Shown here: piece by piece, positions 54,109-64,000 of the stretch | Position numbering within the stretch: position 1 is the stretch's first letter | How the letters are laid out: each line of letters starts with the position of its first letter | Source of the DNA: Pseudomonas baetica | GTDB lineage: Bacteria; Pseudomonadota; Gammaproteobacteria; Pseudomonadales; Pseudomonadaceae | Direction: 5' to 3' | Assembly (NCBI RefSeq): GCF_002813455.1 | Contig: NZ_PHHE01000001.1 | Span: forward strand, 6,838,810-6,902,809 | Length of the DNA stretch: 64,000 bases | The notes under the pieces: generated by a model | Seen by the model: only the letters and a program-made list of their open reading frames with translations | The model's database searches: none | What the model was told of the DNA's origin: nothing | Position numbers and translations under genes: made by a program

Positions 54109-55493
54109 TGGCCGGCTCGACACTCACAGCCCTGCGACAAGCGTGGCGAGCATTACGCGCAGCCCCTGCCGCGCTCAAGCGCAGCAGAGACGAATATGAG
54201 TTTCAGCCCGGCTATCTGGAGATCGTCGAGCGGCCGCCGGCCCCGTGGGCGCGGGCCACAGCCTTGTTGCTGATTGCGTCGGTCCTGCTGGCATTGGGCT
54301 GGGCGATTTTCGGGTTTCTCGATATCCACGCCAGCAGCACCGGCCGGCTGATGGTCTCCAGTTATACCAAGGTGATTCAGGCCCACGAGGCCGGCGAGGT
54401 CAGCGCGATCCATGTGCGTGACGGGCAACGTGTCAAAGCCGGCGAGCCTTTGGTGGCGCTGAACCCGATTGGCGTCGATGCCGAGTTGGGCGAGTTGCAG
54501 GCCCAGTTGGCGTTCAAGCTGCTGGAGAGGGCGCGGGCTCAGGCGTTATTGAATAACGACCCGCTGGACAGTTATCAGCCGCCCGCTGGCTTGAATCCAG
54601 AGCAGGTGGCGACGGCTAGAGCGCAGCTGGCGAGCACTTGGCGCGAGATCAGCGCCAACCTCGACAGCCTGCGCGCCGAGATCAGTATCAATCACGCCAA
54701 TCAGCGCGCACGCAGTGTGGAAATTGTCGCCCTGGGGAAACTCGCGAGCAATATTCGCCAACGCTTGAACGCCCGGCGGGCGATGGCGGCCGAGCAACTG
54801 ATGCCGCAGGTCGAATTGCTTGAGCAGGAAAAAGAGCAGTTGGAAGTCGAGCGCTCGCTGGCCCAGCAAAACGCCGAACTCCAGGTGCTCAAGGCTGAGG
54901 CACAGAACCGTGTCGAACAACGCGACAGCTTCCTCGCCAGGACCCAGCGCGAGCAGCACGATCTGCTCAACAGTACCCATCAGGACATCGCCGTACTTGA
55001 GCAGCAACTGATTCGTGGCCGTGACCGGCAACGCCTGCAAACCTTGCTCGCGCCGGTCGACGGAGTGGTCCAGCAACTGGCGGTGCACACCCTCGGTGGC
55101 GCGGTGCAACCGGCCCAGCAACTGCTGGTGATCGTGCCCGAAGGTGCCGAGCTGGATGCCGAGGTCATGGTGCTGAACAAGGACGTCGGTTTTGTCCGCG
55201 CCGGGCAACCGGTGGAGGTCAAGATTGATACGTTTCCCTATACCCGCTACGGCACTTTGCGCGGCACTGTCAGCCACGTCTCTGGTGACGCAATCAAGGA
55301 CGAACAGCTGGGCCTGGTGTTTCCTGCACGCATCCGCCTGGACCGTGCCGCCATCGCCGTAGGTCAGGAATGGCTGGCGTTGCAGGCGGGCATGAGTGTC
55401 ACCGCAGAGATCCGCACCGGTGACCGCCGGGTGATCGACTACTTGCTCAGCCCCATCCAGCAGTATCAATCCGAAGCGTTGCGGGAGCGTTGA
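54105..55493 (+). CDS. Type I secretion membrane-fusion adaptor (RtxD/HlyD-like)
   Basis: A 462-residue periplasmic adaptor. One N-terminal membrane helix (residues about 45-68, ATALLLIASVLLALGWAIFG), a lipoyl/barrel-sandwich domain (MVSSYTKVIQAHEAGEVSAI, DGQRVKAGEPLVALNP), long coiled-coil hairpin (about 140-310) and the C-terminal HlyD domain with VEVKIDTFPYTRYGTLRGTV, the family signature. It bridges the two ATPases to an outer-membrane TolC-type channel, not encoded here. ATG 54105 overlaps the ABC stop (ATGA); AAGGAGG lies seven bases upstream. Confidence 0.93.
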   Translation: MMAGSTLTALRQAWRALRAAPAALKRSRDEYEFQPGYLEIVERPPAPWARATALLLIASVLLALGWAIFGFLDIHASSTGRLMVSSYTKVIQAHEAGEVSAIHVRDGQRVKAGEPLVALNPIGVDAELGELQAQLAFKLLERARAQALLNNDPLDSYQPPAGLNPEQVATARAQLASTWREISANLDSLRAEISINHANQRARSVEIVALGKLASNIRQRLNARRAMAAEQLMPQVELLEQEKEQLEVERSLAQQNAELQVLKAEAQNRVEQRDSFLARTQREQHDLLNSTHQDIAVLEQQLIRGRDRQRLQTLLAPVDGVVQQLAVHTLGGAVQPAQQLLVIVPEGAELDAEVMVLNKDVGFVRAGQPVEVKIDTFPYTRYGTLRGTVSHVSGDAIKDEQLGLVFPARIRLDRAAIAVGQEWLALQAGMSVTAEIRTGDRRVIDYLLSPIQQYQSEALRER

Positions 55494-55495
55494 GC

Positions 55496-57637
55496 ATGAC
55501 TGATGCCTTTATAGTGACGCCCGACCAGGCTCCGCTATTTCTCGATACCGGCTTGCAGGCCCTGTCCTGGGCCGCGCGGCACTTTGATCTGAATATCAGC
55601 GTGGCGCAGTTGAGTCATCGCTTGGGACGTGTTGAAGGTACGGCCGATCGCCTTGATCTGTGCCGCTGCGCCGGTTGGGTCGGCCTGCGGGCGCGTACCG
55701 TGCACAGCGCGGTCCAGCGTCTGGAACATCTACCGCTACCGGCGCTGCTGGAAACTGTTCACGGCTGGGCAGTGCTCAACAGCGTCGAAGCGGACCAGGT
55801 CGATATTTACTGGCCACTGGAAGATCGTTGCCAGACGCTACCGCGCAAAATGCTGACGTCTCTCTGGCACGGCCAGACTCTGCTTTTGGCCGAGCGCCAC
55901 ACGGGCCTGAAGCCTCCGGCATTCGGCATTGCCTGGTTCCTGCCATCGATCATCAAGCACCTGCGTCAGTTTCGCAGCGTGTTGCTTGTCTCGTTGATGT
56001 TGCAATTGGTCGCGCTGGTCACGCCGATGCTGTTCGAGAACATCATCGACCGCGTCCTGGTCAGTCGCGGTCTGTCCAGTTTGCAGGTGCTGGGTATTGC
56101 CCTGCTGGCGTTGGCGATATTCGAGCCGCTCTATGGCTTCATACGTTCGTGGTTGTTTTCCAATCTGGCCAGCAAGGTCAATGCCGAACTGTCCTCACGC
56201 CTGTATCAGCACTTGGTGCAGTTGCCGCTTGGCTATTTTCAGCAACGCCAGACGGGCGAGATCATCGCTCGCGTCGGTGAGATGCAGCAGATTCGTCAGT
56301 TCCTCACCGGCTCGGCGCTGACTCTGGTACTGGACCTGGCGTTCTGCGGGTTGTTTATCGGCGTGATGTACAGCTACGCGCCGACGCTGACCTGGGTGGT
56401 CATCGGCTCCCTGGCGTTGTATTTACTGTTCTGGTTGTGCGTGGGGCCGCTGCTGCGCAGTCGGGCGCTGCGCGAATACGAGCTGGGTGCGGATAACACG
56501 GCTTTTCTGACCGAGGCCGTGACGGGCATCGAGACCATCAAGACCGGCGCCACCGAAGGGCTGTTCCAACATCAGTGGCAACGCCAGTTGGCCGCCTATG
56601 TGCGGGCTGCGTTTTCGACCCGTCTGGTCGGTATCTGGGCGGGGCAGGGCATTGGCCTGATCCAGAAACTCACTTCGGCAATCTTGCTGTGGTGGGGCGT
56701 GACCCTGGTGATGGACGGGCAGATAACCCCGGGCCAACTGGTGGCGTTCAATATGCTCGCCGGTCATGTGGTGGAACCGATCCTTCGTCTGGCCCAGGTC
56801 TGGCAGGACTTCCAGCACACCCTGATTTCGCTGCGGCGCTTGGGCGACATCCTTGAAACCGAGTGCGAAAGCGGCAGCGGTGGTCTGGCCTCGGTACCGG
56901 CATTGGCGGGCAGCATGAGCTTTCAAGGCGTGCGCTTTCGCTATGACGAGGACGGCCAGGAAATTCTGCGCAATCTCAACCTGGACATCCAGCCCGGGGA
57001 ATTTGTCGGCATCACCGGCCCCTCGGGTTCCGGCAAATCGACCCTGACCCGTTTGTTGCAACGCCTCTATGTGCCACAGCACGGCCGCGTGCTGGTGGAT
57101 GGCATCGACCTGGCCATCGCCGACCCTGTGGCGCTACGTCGCAACATGAGCGTGGTGCTGCAGGAAAGCGTGCTGTTCGCCGGCAGCATCGCCGAAAACA
57201 TCCGGCTCTGTCGGCCACAAGCCACGGATGCCGAGGTATACGAAGCGGCGGCTCTGGCCGGTGCTGATGAGTTTATCCAGGCCCTGGGCCAGGGCTACGA
57301 CACCCAGGTCGGCGAGCGCGGCGGCCAGCTTTCCGGTGGTCAGCGCCAGCGCATCGCTCTGGCCCGAGCCCTGCTGACCCAGCCGGCCATTCTGTTGCTC
57401 GACGAAGCCACCAGCGCTTTGGACTACGAGTCCGAAGCCGCGGTCATGGCCAACCTGCACCGCATCGCCCAGGGCCGCACGGTGATCAGCGTTGCCCATC
57501 GCCTCAATACCTTGCGCCACGCCTCGCGAATTCTGGTGATCGACAAAGGCCAGGTGGTGGAGCAGGGCAGTCATGAACAGTTGCTCGTCCTGGACGGGGT
57601 GTATGCCCGGCAGTGGGCATTGCAGATGAAGGATTGA
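55496..57637 (+). CDS. Type I secretion ABC exporter, second ATPase (RtxE/FitC-like)
   Basis: A 713-residue exporter with a C39-like N-terminal domain whose Cys position is Ala (DTGLQALSWAA), hence no protease activity; a six-helix membrane domain (about 155-430); and an ATPase with Walker A GPSGSGKSTLTR, signature LSGGQRQR, Walker B ILLLDEATSALDY and SVAHRLNT. It differs clearly from the first ATPase, so a heterodimer is likely, as in MARTX RtxB/RtxE and FitA/FitC systems. ATG 55496 with GGGAG upstream is chosen over TTG 55490; it lies 2 bases after the adaptor stop. The broken cassette 1 lacks any copy of this gene. Confidence 0.92.
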   Translation: MTDAFIVTPDQAPLFLDTGLQALSWAARHFDLNISVAQLSHRLGRVEGTADRLDLCRCAGWVGLRARTVHSAVQRLEHLPLPALLETVHGWAVLNSVEADQVDIYWPLEDRCQTLPRKMLTSLWHGQTLLLAERHTGLKPPAFGIAWFLPSIIKHLRQFRSVLLVSLMLQLVALVTPMLFENIIDRVLVSRGLSSLQVLGIALLALAIFEPLYGFIRSWLFSNLASKVNAELSSRLYQHLVQLPLGYFQQRQTGEIIARVGEMQQIRQFLTGSALTLVLDLAFCGLFIGVMYSYAPTLTWVVIGSLALYLLFWLCVGPLLRSRALREYELGADNTAFLTEAVTGIETIKTGATEGLFQHQWQRQLAAYVRAAFSTRLVGIWAGQGIGLIQKLTSAILLWWGVTLVMDGQITPGQLVAFNMLAGHVVEPILRLAQVWQDFQHTLISLRRLGDILETECESGSGGLASVPALAGSMSFQGVRFRYDEDGQEILRNLNLDIQPGEFVGITGPSGSGKSTLTRLLQRLYVPQHGRVLVDGIDLAIADPVALRRNMSVVLQESVLFAGSIAENIRLCRPQATDAEVYEAAALAGADEFIQALGQGYDTQVGERGGQLSGGQRQRIALARALLTQPAILLLDEATSALDYESEAAVMANLHRIAQGRTVISVAHRLNTLRHASRILVIDKGQVVEQGSHEQLLVLDGVYARQWALQMKD

Positions 57638-57709
57638 CGAAAAGACTGTCGGCGCAAGGGCGGTTGAACGCGCCATTTATTTTTATTCGGACGAAGAGAA
57701 GGTAACGGG

Positions 57710-60499
57710 GTGAATACTATGAAGTTCAATCAAGAAGGTATTAAAGCCGACCAGGCATCAGGCGTCGGAGGGCTCAGTGAACTCTTTGAGGTGATTGGCG
57801 AGGTGCATGATCTGCTGAGCAAGCAGCTGCTCGAAAGCGCTGTGACTCCAGCAGCGAATGCCGGGCGGCTCACCAGAAGTGAACTCGACGCATTGAATCT
57901 CGGCGGGTTGGAAAAGGTCCTTGTCGAACGTGTCAGCGCGATGCCGCTACCCGCCGGTACCACGTTGACTCAAAGCCAGATCGCGCGAATCGCGAACCTC
58001 GCGGTCGACGGTATTATTCGACAGAATTTCCGCAAGCTCACGGAATTGATGACCTATCTTGGATCACTGGATTTTCCCTTTGAATCAGGAATGAATACTG
58101 ACCTGCTGCTGGCGTCCGGTGGCGCGGTAAATGCGCAGTATCAGGCTGCGTTGAATGAGCGGATGGCGGCGGAAGGCAAGCCGCTGGTAGCGACGCCGAA
58201 CGATATCGCGGCTATTGGTTTCGTGCAGAAAATAGCAGAGAGCCTGACCCAGGCTGTCAATGCCCCAGCGTCTGCTACAAACGACGCGATCAAGAAAGCC
58301 ACGAGTCAAGGTCATCGGGACATGGAGGGTTATTTGCGCTCGGTGAGTGCGACCCTCGCTGCTAATGCTTACGGCACCGTTTATGTGGCGCCTGATGCCG
58401 GGGGCAAGTTCGACGGCACTTTCTGGAACGCCGATCTCCCGATGTTGCGTGCCTTGCAGAAGTGGGGGCTGATCGGCGACATCCGGGTTCTGCATGAGCC
58501 GGCGGATAGTTATCGGGGCAAACAGCTCAAGGATGTCGGATCGCTGCTGACCGAACAGGATACCGAGCTACTGGTCAACTCCAGGAGTCTGGTAGAACCG
58601 GTGTATCTGGAGGTGCTCGCCGGCATGCACAAGCGATGGGTTCAAGGCGAACCCATGGCTGACCTGATCAGTTTGCATCGCGAAGTGAAAGGTTACATCG
58701 ACTTTAATCCGAAATCCGCACGTAACAAGGTATTGCTCCTGCTGCTCAAGCAAACGGGGAACAAGCTGCTGGAAATCGATGCCATGGATCGCATGGATGC
58801 GGGTAGCCGAGTGACAGCGGCCAAGGCTAACCGCTTGGGTGAGTCGCAAATCTGGACCCGTGAACAACTGACTGCCCATGCAGCGGTTTTTGGCAAGACA
58901 CGGGAAGAGTCCTACCTGCGCATTCTGTCGCTACTCGATGCATGGCAAGGCCACCGGCAGTCTGACTCATTCCCGATCCAGGCGGACAAAAACGGCGAGT
59001 TCGTCGCTTATTTGCCTTTTAAGGGCGACGTTATAGACCAGTACTCGAATCAGATTGCAAGCAAACCGGCTTTCGACATGTTGCGCAGCATGTGGTCCGA
59101 TATTGAGGTGGTCAGCGATGCCGCCGCTGGCAAAGCCACATTCAAGTTTCAGACAGGCGCGCAGACCGAGATCACATTCAGTCCCGCCAGTACGCTGGCA
59201 CAGGCGTTTGCCCAGCAAAAACAATTGGCGAATCTGCAAATTGTCCTGTTCATGAGCTTCAAGTCGGAGACCATGCCCGCGCAAATCACGATCCAGGGCG
59301 ATCAGGTGACGGCCAGCAAAAACATCGGTGATACGCCCACGGTCATCTCCAACGCCCAGAATGACGGCTCATGGAGCACGCCCACGAGCGAAGCGTTGCT
59401 GGCGGTAAGGCGTGATGCCCCCGCGAGTTCGACGCCTGTGGTGTCAAGCCGGTACGTCGACCGCTGGGCTACGCCTGTGGTTCAAGGCAACCCGGACGGC
59501 AGCGATAGTCAGTACGCGGCGCAGATTATTGTTCAGACCCAGAATGAGGGCACAGTGGCGCAGGCGGCTGCCGATCTGGCGGGCAAGCACCCTGACAGCT
59601 CTTTGGTGATACAACTTGATGCCGATGGCAACATGCGGCTGGTCTACGGTGATCCAGCGATCTTCCAGAAGCTTGACGCAATCGACAGAGTGCGCTGGCA
59701 GATTGTCGGACACGGTGAGGGTCCGGTCGGCGCGCGCACGCTCGGTGATCTGGATGCTGCCCAGTGGTCACAGCACATTCGCCGTTTTCAGCAAAGTCTT
59801 TACGACGAGTACAGCATCAGTTCGGAGCCGGCGCGGATCAGCCTTGTCGGCTGCGCGGTCGAAGACGCCGACCTGCTCGGTGGTTTTGGGCACAAGCTGG
59901 TGGAAGCCTTGCAAATCCCGGGTCTCGAAATATCGGCCCGCAGTGCCAACGTCGTTGTCCAGGCGAAAGGAATCAAGACCACCAGGGATGCCGACGGCAA
60001 GTTGTGGCACAAAGACCCTAGGCACAAGGTCGTGCTGGAATGGAGCCCGGACCAGGGTGTGACCGAGGTTTTCGAGGCGCTGCCGTCACGGGCACTGCTG
60101 GGGCGCGATGGTATCGACGTAGGGGCCCTGCTCGACGACCTGCGCCTGGGTCGGGTTGCATTGGAACAGTTGGGGGCAGCGCAGAATTATGTCCTGACGC
60201 TGCTGTTCCCCGGGGACAATGACGAACTGGATCAGGCGCAATTGCGTAGCGTTCTTGAAGATGCAAGTACCTTTAAAACCTTGCAGGACCTGCTTGCCCG
60301 GATGTTCAAAAACCCTGGTAGCAAGGTTGATCCGGTCAGCGTGGATGCCGCTGATCTGGTCCGCCAGGCTTTCGATATCAATGGGCAAATCAATGCCGGA
60401 TCGGCGAGTACGCGCGGCGATTTGGGCGGTCGTGCAGGCAGCATCGATATCCGTCAGTTCGCCGCCAACCCGCGCTCTTTGCCAAGACCCATGCCCTGA
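57710..60499 (+). pseudogene. Second giant toxin, N-terminal part with CPD protease (interrupted)
   Basis: A 929-codon frame in the exporter operon, 72 bases after the second ATPase. GTG 57710 (AAGG 10 bases upstream, like the first toxin) or ATG 57719 may start it. Residues about 85-600 match residues about 990-1500 of the first toxin (LTQSQIARIANLAVDGIIRQNF, LPMLRALQKWGLIGDIRVLH, AMDRMDAGSR). Residues about 610-800 are a C80 CPD protease with VGHG His668 and VGCAV Cys715. The frame ends at 60499, but sequence of the same protein continues in the next frame from about 60472 (ALFAKTHALSVETL), so this stop comes from a one-base frameshift. It may still be translated as a CPD-only fragment. Unlike toxin 1 it lacks the first 900 residues. 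Confidence 0.75.
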
Positions 60500-61236
60500 G
60501 TGTCGAGACGCTGGTCAGCTCAGGACGGTTGCCGGACCAGGCTTTTGCCAAGTTGATCAAGATGAACGCCGGTGTGTACGAGGTCGAATACACCGCGACC
60601 AGTGGCTCTGACACCGTGCCGGCTTACTTCCTCGGTTACAACGGCCCCAATCAGGGCAACGCGTCGCCGGCCTACATCGATATCCCCAAACAGGCCGCAG
60701 CCGGGAGCTTTCTGTTCACTGGTACGTTGTCAGGCTGCTCGCTGGTGGTGACCAGCCTGGATGCCAATACTTTCCGTGTTTACCACGATGGCCGGGTCAA
60801 CAGTTCCGTGCTCTACGACAATGTGGTGATGTCGGTGGACTGGAACGACTACCGGATCGGCGCTACGGCGGAAGGGATCGCCGCGGCGTACCTGCAGTTC
60901 GTCGATGGTCAATGGCAGTTGGCGGTCCAGCGCCAAGAATATCGCGGCGCTGACAGGACCCTCTCGCCAACACTGCGGGTCATGGACGAACCGCTGTCGA
61001 TCCAGCACGCCGATAGCCAGATCGGACCGCGCAAACTGGCCGAATTCACTGACTATCGCGAACAGGTACACCAACGACTGAAGAAACTGGCCGGCCAGTT
61101 CGCTGTGTCTGCCGAAGGCGTCACGGACGGTGTATACAGCGGCGGAGCGTTCTCTTACGACCATCCGGCAATTGCCGCATGGACTGCCTTGCGTCGTGAG
61201 GTTGATCGTAAGTATTTGCTTGAGATCGACCATTGA
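60472..61236 (+). pseudogene. Second giant toxin, fragment 2
   Basis: Continuation of the toxin in frame 1 after the frameshift near 60472; it reads FAKLIKMNAGVYEVEYTATS, then YIDIPKQAAAGSF and FRVYHDGRVNSSVLYDNVV. It has no independent ribosome site worth noting. It ends at TGA 61234-61236. A short third-frame bridge (61242-61283, QRDELYKQRSTASRP) joins it to fragment 3. The segment resembles no domain I recognise. Confidence 0.65.
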
Positions 61237-61288
61237 AGGCTCAGCGCGACGAGCTTTATAAACAGCGGAGTACCGCGTCGCGGCCACA

Positions 61289-61669
61289 ATGATCGACCAA
61301 CAGATCAAGCAGAACCTCCTTACCCATGAATATTACAAGGCGCAGTTCGACACGGTCTTGCGTGAGAGCGGTTCTGTCGACCGAAGCTGGCTATGGACGC
61401 AGATCAAGGCCAAGGAGGGAATGCCTGGCGTCCTCCGTTTTGACGATACCGACCTGCGGGGTGGAGACCAGGATGCAACCAGCAGCCTGGGCGAGCGCTA
61501 CGCAAACTTCGAGGCGTACCAGCGAGGCGCACTGGGCGCTGAGTTCATGCAGGGATTACGCGCTTTTCGCGACATCAGTATTCCTGGCGTGACCCAGGAA
61601 ATGTCGGCGCTGGACATGAAGCAGCTGTTCATCGATGGGCAACTCACCGCGCAACAACGGGAGCCTTGA
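61289..61669 (+). pseudogene. Second giant toxin, fragment 3
   Basis: Frame-2 continuation reading MIDQQIKQNLLTHEYYKAQF, then RSWLWTQIKAKEGMPGVLRF and MSALDMKQLFIDGQLTAQQR. After it, frame 1 carries GALSARIEEISQAENIEKVL (61660-61719), implying another one-base shift. Not a gene on its own. Confidence 0.6.
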
Positions 61670-61730
61670 GCGCTCGTATCGAAGAAATCAGCCAGGCCGA
61701 AAACATTGAAAAGGTACTGAACGTACAGCC

Positions 61731-61988
61731 TTGCTGAGCGAGGGCTTCAAGCGCGCCGGAAGTACGTTCAGTCAACTGGCCCCGCAGGATTTCTATCTGT
61801 CGCTGGTCGGTGATCGATTCGGTGGCCGCTGCTATCCATTGGTCAGGGCGATGGCGGTGGCACTGGCCGACGCCGGCTCTAAGGGCATCAACAGTCTGGT
61901 GCAAAACTTTCCTGGCGGCCGCGGAGCCGCAAGCAGGAAGTTCGACGTTGCTCAAGAAGAGTCTGGTCAGGCTGCATTCCAATGGTGA
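61731..61988 (+). pseudogene. Second giant toxin, fragment 4 with the C58 protease cysteine
   Basis: Frame-3 segment reading LSEGFKRAGSTFSQLAPQDF, then LSLVGDRFGGRCYPLVRAMA. This is the cysteine motif of YopT/LifA-type C58 proteases (Cys codon 61830-61832). An extra C near 61911 shifts the frame; the true continuation is in frame 1 (LAAAEPQAGSSTLLKK). The catalytic His and Asp lie in that other frame. Confidence 0.65.
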
Positions 61989-64000
61989 TGCGGTGCAGGC
62001 GTCTACAGCGGTAGGCAAACTGAATTTGGCCGATGTGGTCGGGCGGCTCAAAGGGGCGACTGGTACCTCGACATTTGCCCTCAATACCCGCAATCACTCA
62101 ATGCTGGTAGCAAGCACGGCTATGGCTAAGGGCCGTCGCTACTATTTTTATGATCCAAATGTCGGGATCTTTGCCTATGACAATACAGCCAGCTTTCTCA
62201 AGGCAATGGAGCAGCATCTGGTAGGCAGAGGGCTGGCAGATTTTTACGGCGCTTTCGGTAGCAAGCAGTCTCCGGAATTCAATCTGGTTCAGATCGATGC
62301 CGACAAGATGGCCAAAGTCCAGGTAGGTAATGGTTTGGAAGTGGCCGATCTGAGCCGTCCAGGCGAACTGGCGACAGTGATCGGTCAGCGTCGGCAAGTG
62401 CAGGAAACCGTCAGCGCCCAGTCGCGGATTGCCGAAGATATGCAGTTGCGCGGCAGCCTGGTGACACTTGATGTTGAGCAATGGGGCGCCAGATTCGCCG
62501 AGTCCAGCACGCGGCTTGCGACGGAAAATGGCCTTGACCCGCGCTGGATGCCGATCATCGCCACAACCGAGGACCAGGGTGCAGGTAATTATCGGGTGCA
62601 ATTCATCAACCGTGATCAGCCGGAGCAGAGTCGCTGGCTGAACACCCGGGATTCGAACTTTACCGAATTTCGTCGCTTTATCGATGAACACACCGCTACG
62701 CTGGGCAGGCATTTCACCCTCGAACGCGGGCAGATGCGGCCTCGGGGCAGCGTGGGTGAGGCCGGTTCGATTGATGGCCTTAACGCCGGGTTTGCCCTGC
62801 AGACACTGATTCAGTGGTTTGCCGACAAGCAGCGTGACGCCAGCGCCCGTGGTGTCGACTCGACTGATCTGGCAACTGCACTGAAGATCCATGGCTACCT
62901 CAATATGGTCCAGATGGGCCATGGGTTTTTGCAGGACGTGGGTAAGGTCACCGAGCTGGTACGCACCGCGCTGCGTGGCGAAGTTATCGCCGGCGAGGCC
63001 ACTGTCAAAGACTTCGTGTCCACCCTGGGCCACACCGTCAATGAAGGGGCTGGCGTAATCTTCGGCGGCGGTATGGTGATCCTCGACGCCTATGAACTGG
63101 CCCATGCTGAAAATGAAACTCAGAAGGCAGTGTTCGGCACTCAATTGGCCTTTGATTCGGCAAGCTTCATCACCGGGGCCGCAGGTATCGGTGCGGGCAT
63201 GTTGGGCGCGACTTCGGCAGGAGCCTTGCTGGGCGGTGTCGGAGTGATTGCCGGCGGGCTCGCTGTTGGCTTTACCGGATTGGCTCAGGCCTTTGGGGTG
63301 GTCGCCGAGGATGCCAAGGCGGTGGGGCGCTACTTCGATACGGTCGACGATGCCTACAAGGGCCATGGCTACCGCTATGATCAAGCGCACAAAATGTTGG
63401 TGCCACTGCCCGGGGCGGTGGTCAAGACTCTCGACCTGCAACTCAATAAGATCAGCTTCGACAGTCAGTACATCTACCGCACCCATTCCGGCTCGACCGG
63501 CTCTGGCAAAATCAACTATTTCTTTTGGGCCGGTGATTTTCCGGTAATGGTCAAAGACCGCAATCAGGCTATCGAAATACGCAGCGGAATCGGCTACCGG
63601 GATGCAACCTACACACTCGACCACGGCGAGAGCAACGTGGTGATATTGCCGGGCACGCCCAAGTCATATATCAGCTATGAATATGAGCAGTTGCCTGGCG
63701 CGACCACTCGCCACGATGCCGGTTTCGATGTGATCCGACGCCTTGAGGAAGACAAACGTTTCGACTATGACTTCTACATTTTTCCTGCCGAGCGGACGAT
63801 CCGCAAAATCGCTCAAGAATATGTAGCGACTTCAGTCGAGGTGAAGCTCGATCAGCGTAACCGGCAATTGATCGTGCCCGAGTTGCCCAAAGAGCTTCAC
63901 GGTTTCATGAGCTACGAGATCAAGGGGGCGGGCGGCGAGTATCTGGTCAGCCTTAAGGAAGGCGCTTGGTTGAAACTCTCAAGCGAGGTTCCGGCTTTCG
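61912..64000 (+). pseudogene. Second giant toxin, C58 His/Asp and TcdA/TcdB-like pore domain (runs off the window)
   Basis: An open frame from 61912 to the right edge (about 696 codons, no stop). It starts within the C58 protease: NHSMLVAS holds the catalytic-type His (62095-62097) and YYFYDPNVG the Asp (62152-62154). Then comes a TcdA/TcdB-like pore region: a hydrophobic, glycine/alanine-rich segment (about 63150-63300, ITGAAGIGAGMLGATSAGA) and the family-like phrase GSGKINYFFWAGDFPVMV, followed by VVILPGTPKSYISYEYEQLP. It lacks its own start, so in this assembly it is part of a broken gene; the 3' end, and whether RTX repeats follow, lie outside the window. Confidence 0.7.

Noticed and set aside
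62098..63624. 508-codon open frame on the minus strand
   Set aside because: It is the mirror of the toxin-2 frame, which carries clear C58 and pore-domain motifs on the plus strand; the minus translation has no recognisable features.

Overview
The window looks like a chromosomal segment of a fluorescent-group Pseudomonas. It is G+C-rich overall and carries genes typical of that genus: a divergent mexS/mexT-type pair, a gcd-oprB pair for periplasmic glucose oxidation, pcaIJ-type CoA transferase, pgm, solA and many LysR regulators. No rRNA, tRNA or CRISPR array was seen. All assignments come from reading the sequence and translations by eye; no database search was run.

Layout. 1-3352: the end of an unidentified gene, a perfect hairpin, then a two-gene unit. 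An AAA/ABC-type ATPase fused to a degenerate HNH domain overlaps a second HNH protein whose catalytic motif is intact; it resembles Septu-type anti-phage systems. 3626-7064: SotB-like exporter, MexT-like LysR regulator and MexS-like oxidoreductase, with a MexT-box-like site between the last two but no mexEF-oprN. 7613-12276: an unidentified conserved protein, a MocR-type regulator and phosphoglucomutase. 12294-15061: two insertion sequences in tandem (IS3 family with a programmed -1 frameshift signal; IS4 family). 15135-22932: oprB, gcd, solA, a bestrophin-like channel and pcaJ/pcaI. 23189-34709: small LysR-controlled accessory cassettes: a tautomerase with an ABC importer, a Tat-exported polysaccharide-deacetylase-like protein, DoxX, an old-yellow-enzyme reductase, and VOC plus MFS. 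34710-36091 is a scrap zone with an IS21 istA remnant and a LysR fragment.

The most striking part is 36092-64000: two related type I secretion/giant toxin cassettes in tandem. Cassette 1 has a wrecked ABC exporter and adaptor (two in-frame deletions, a frameshift, a stop codon and a 3' truncation) followed by an intact 4145-residue toxin with a CPD autoprocessing protease, a TcdA/TcdB-like pore region and RTX repeats. Cassette 2 has an intact ABC-adaptor-ABC exporter (rtxBDE / fitABC-like) followed by a related toxin broken by about six frameshifts, with CPD, a YopT/LifA-like C58 protease triad and a pore domain, running off the window. The surviving exporter of cassette 2 may therefore serve the surviving toxin of cassette 1. 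The outer-membrane TolC-type partner is not in the window.
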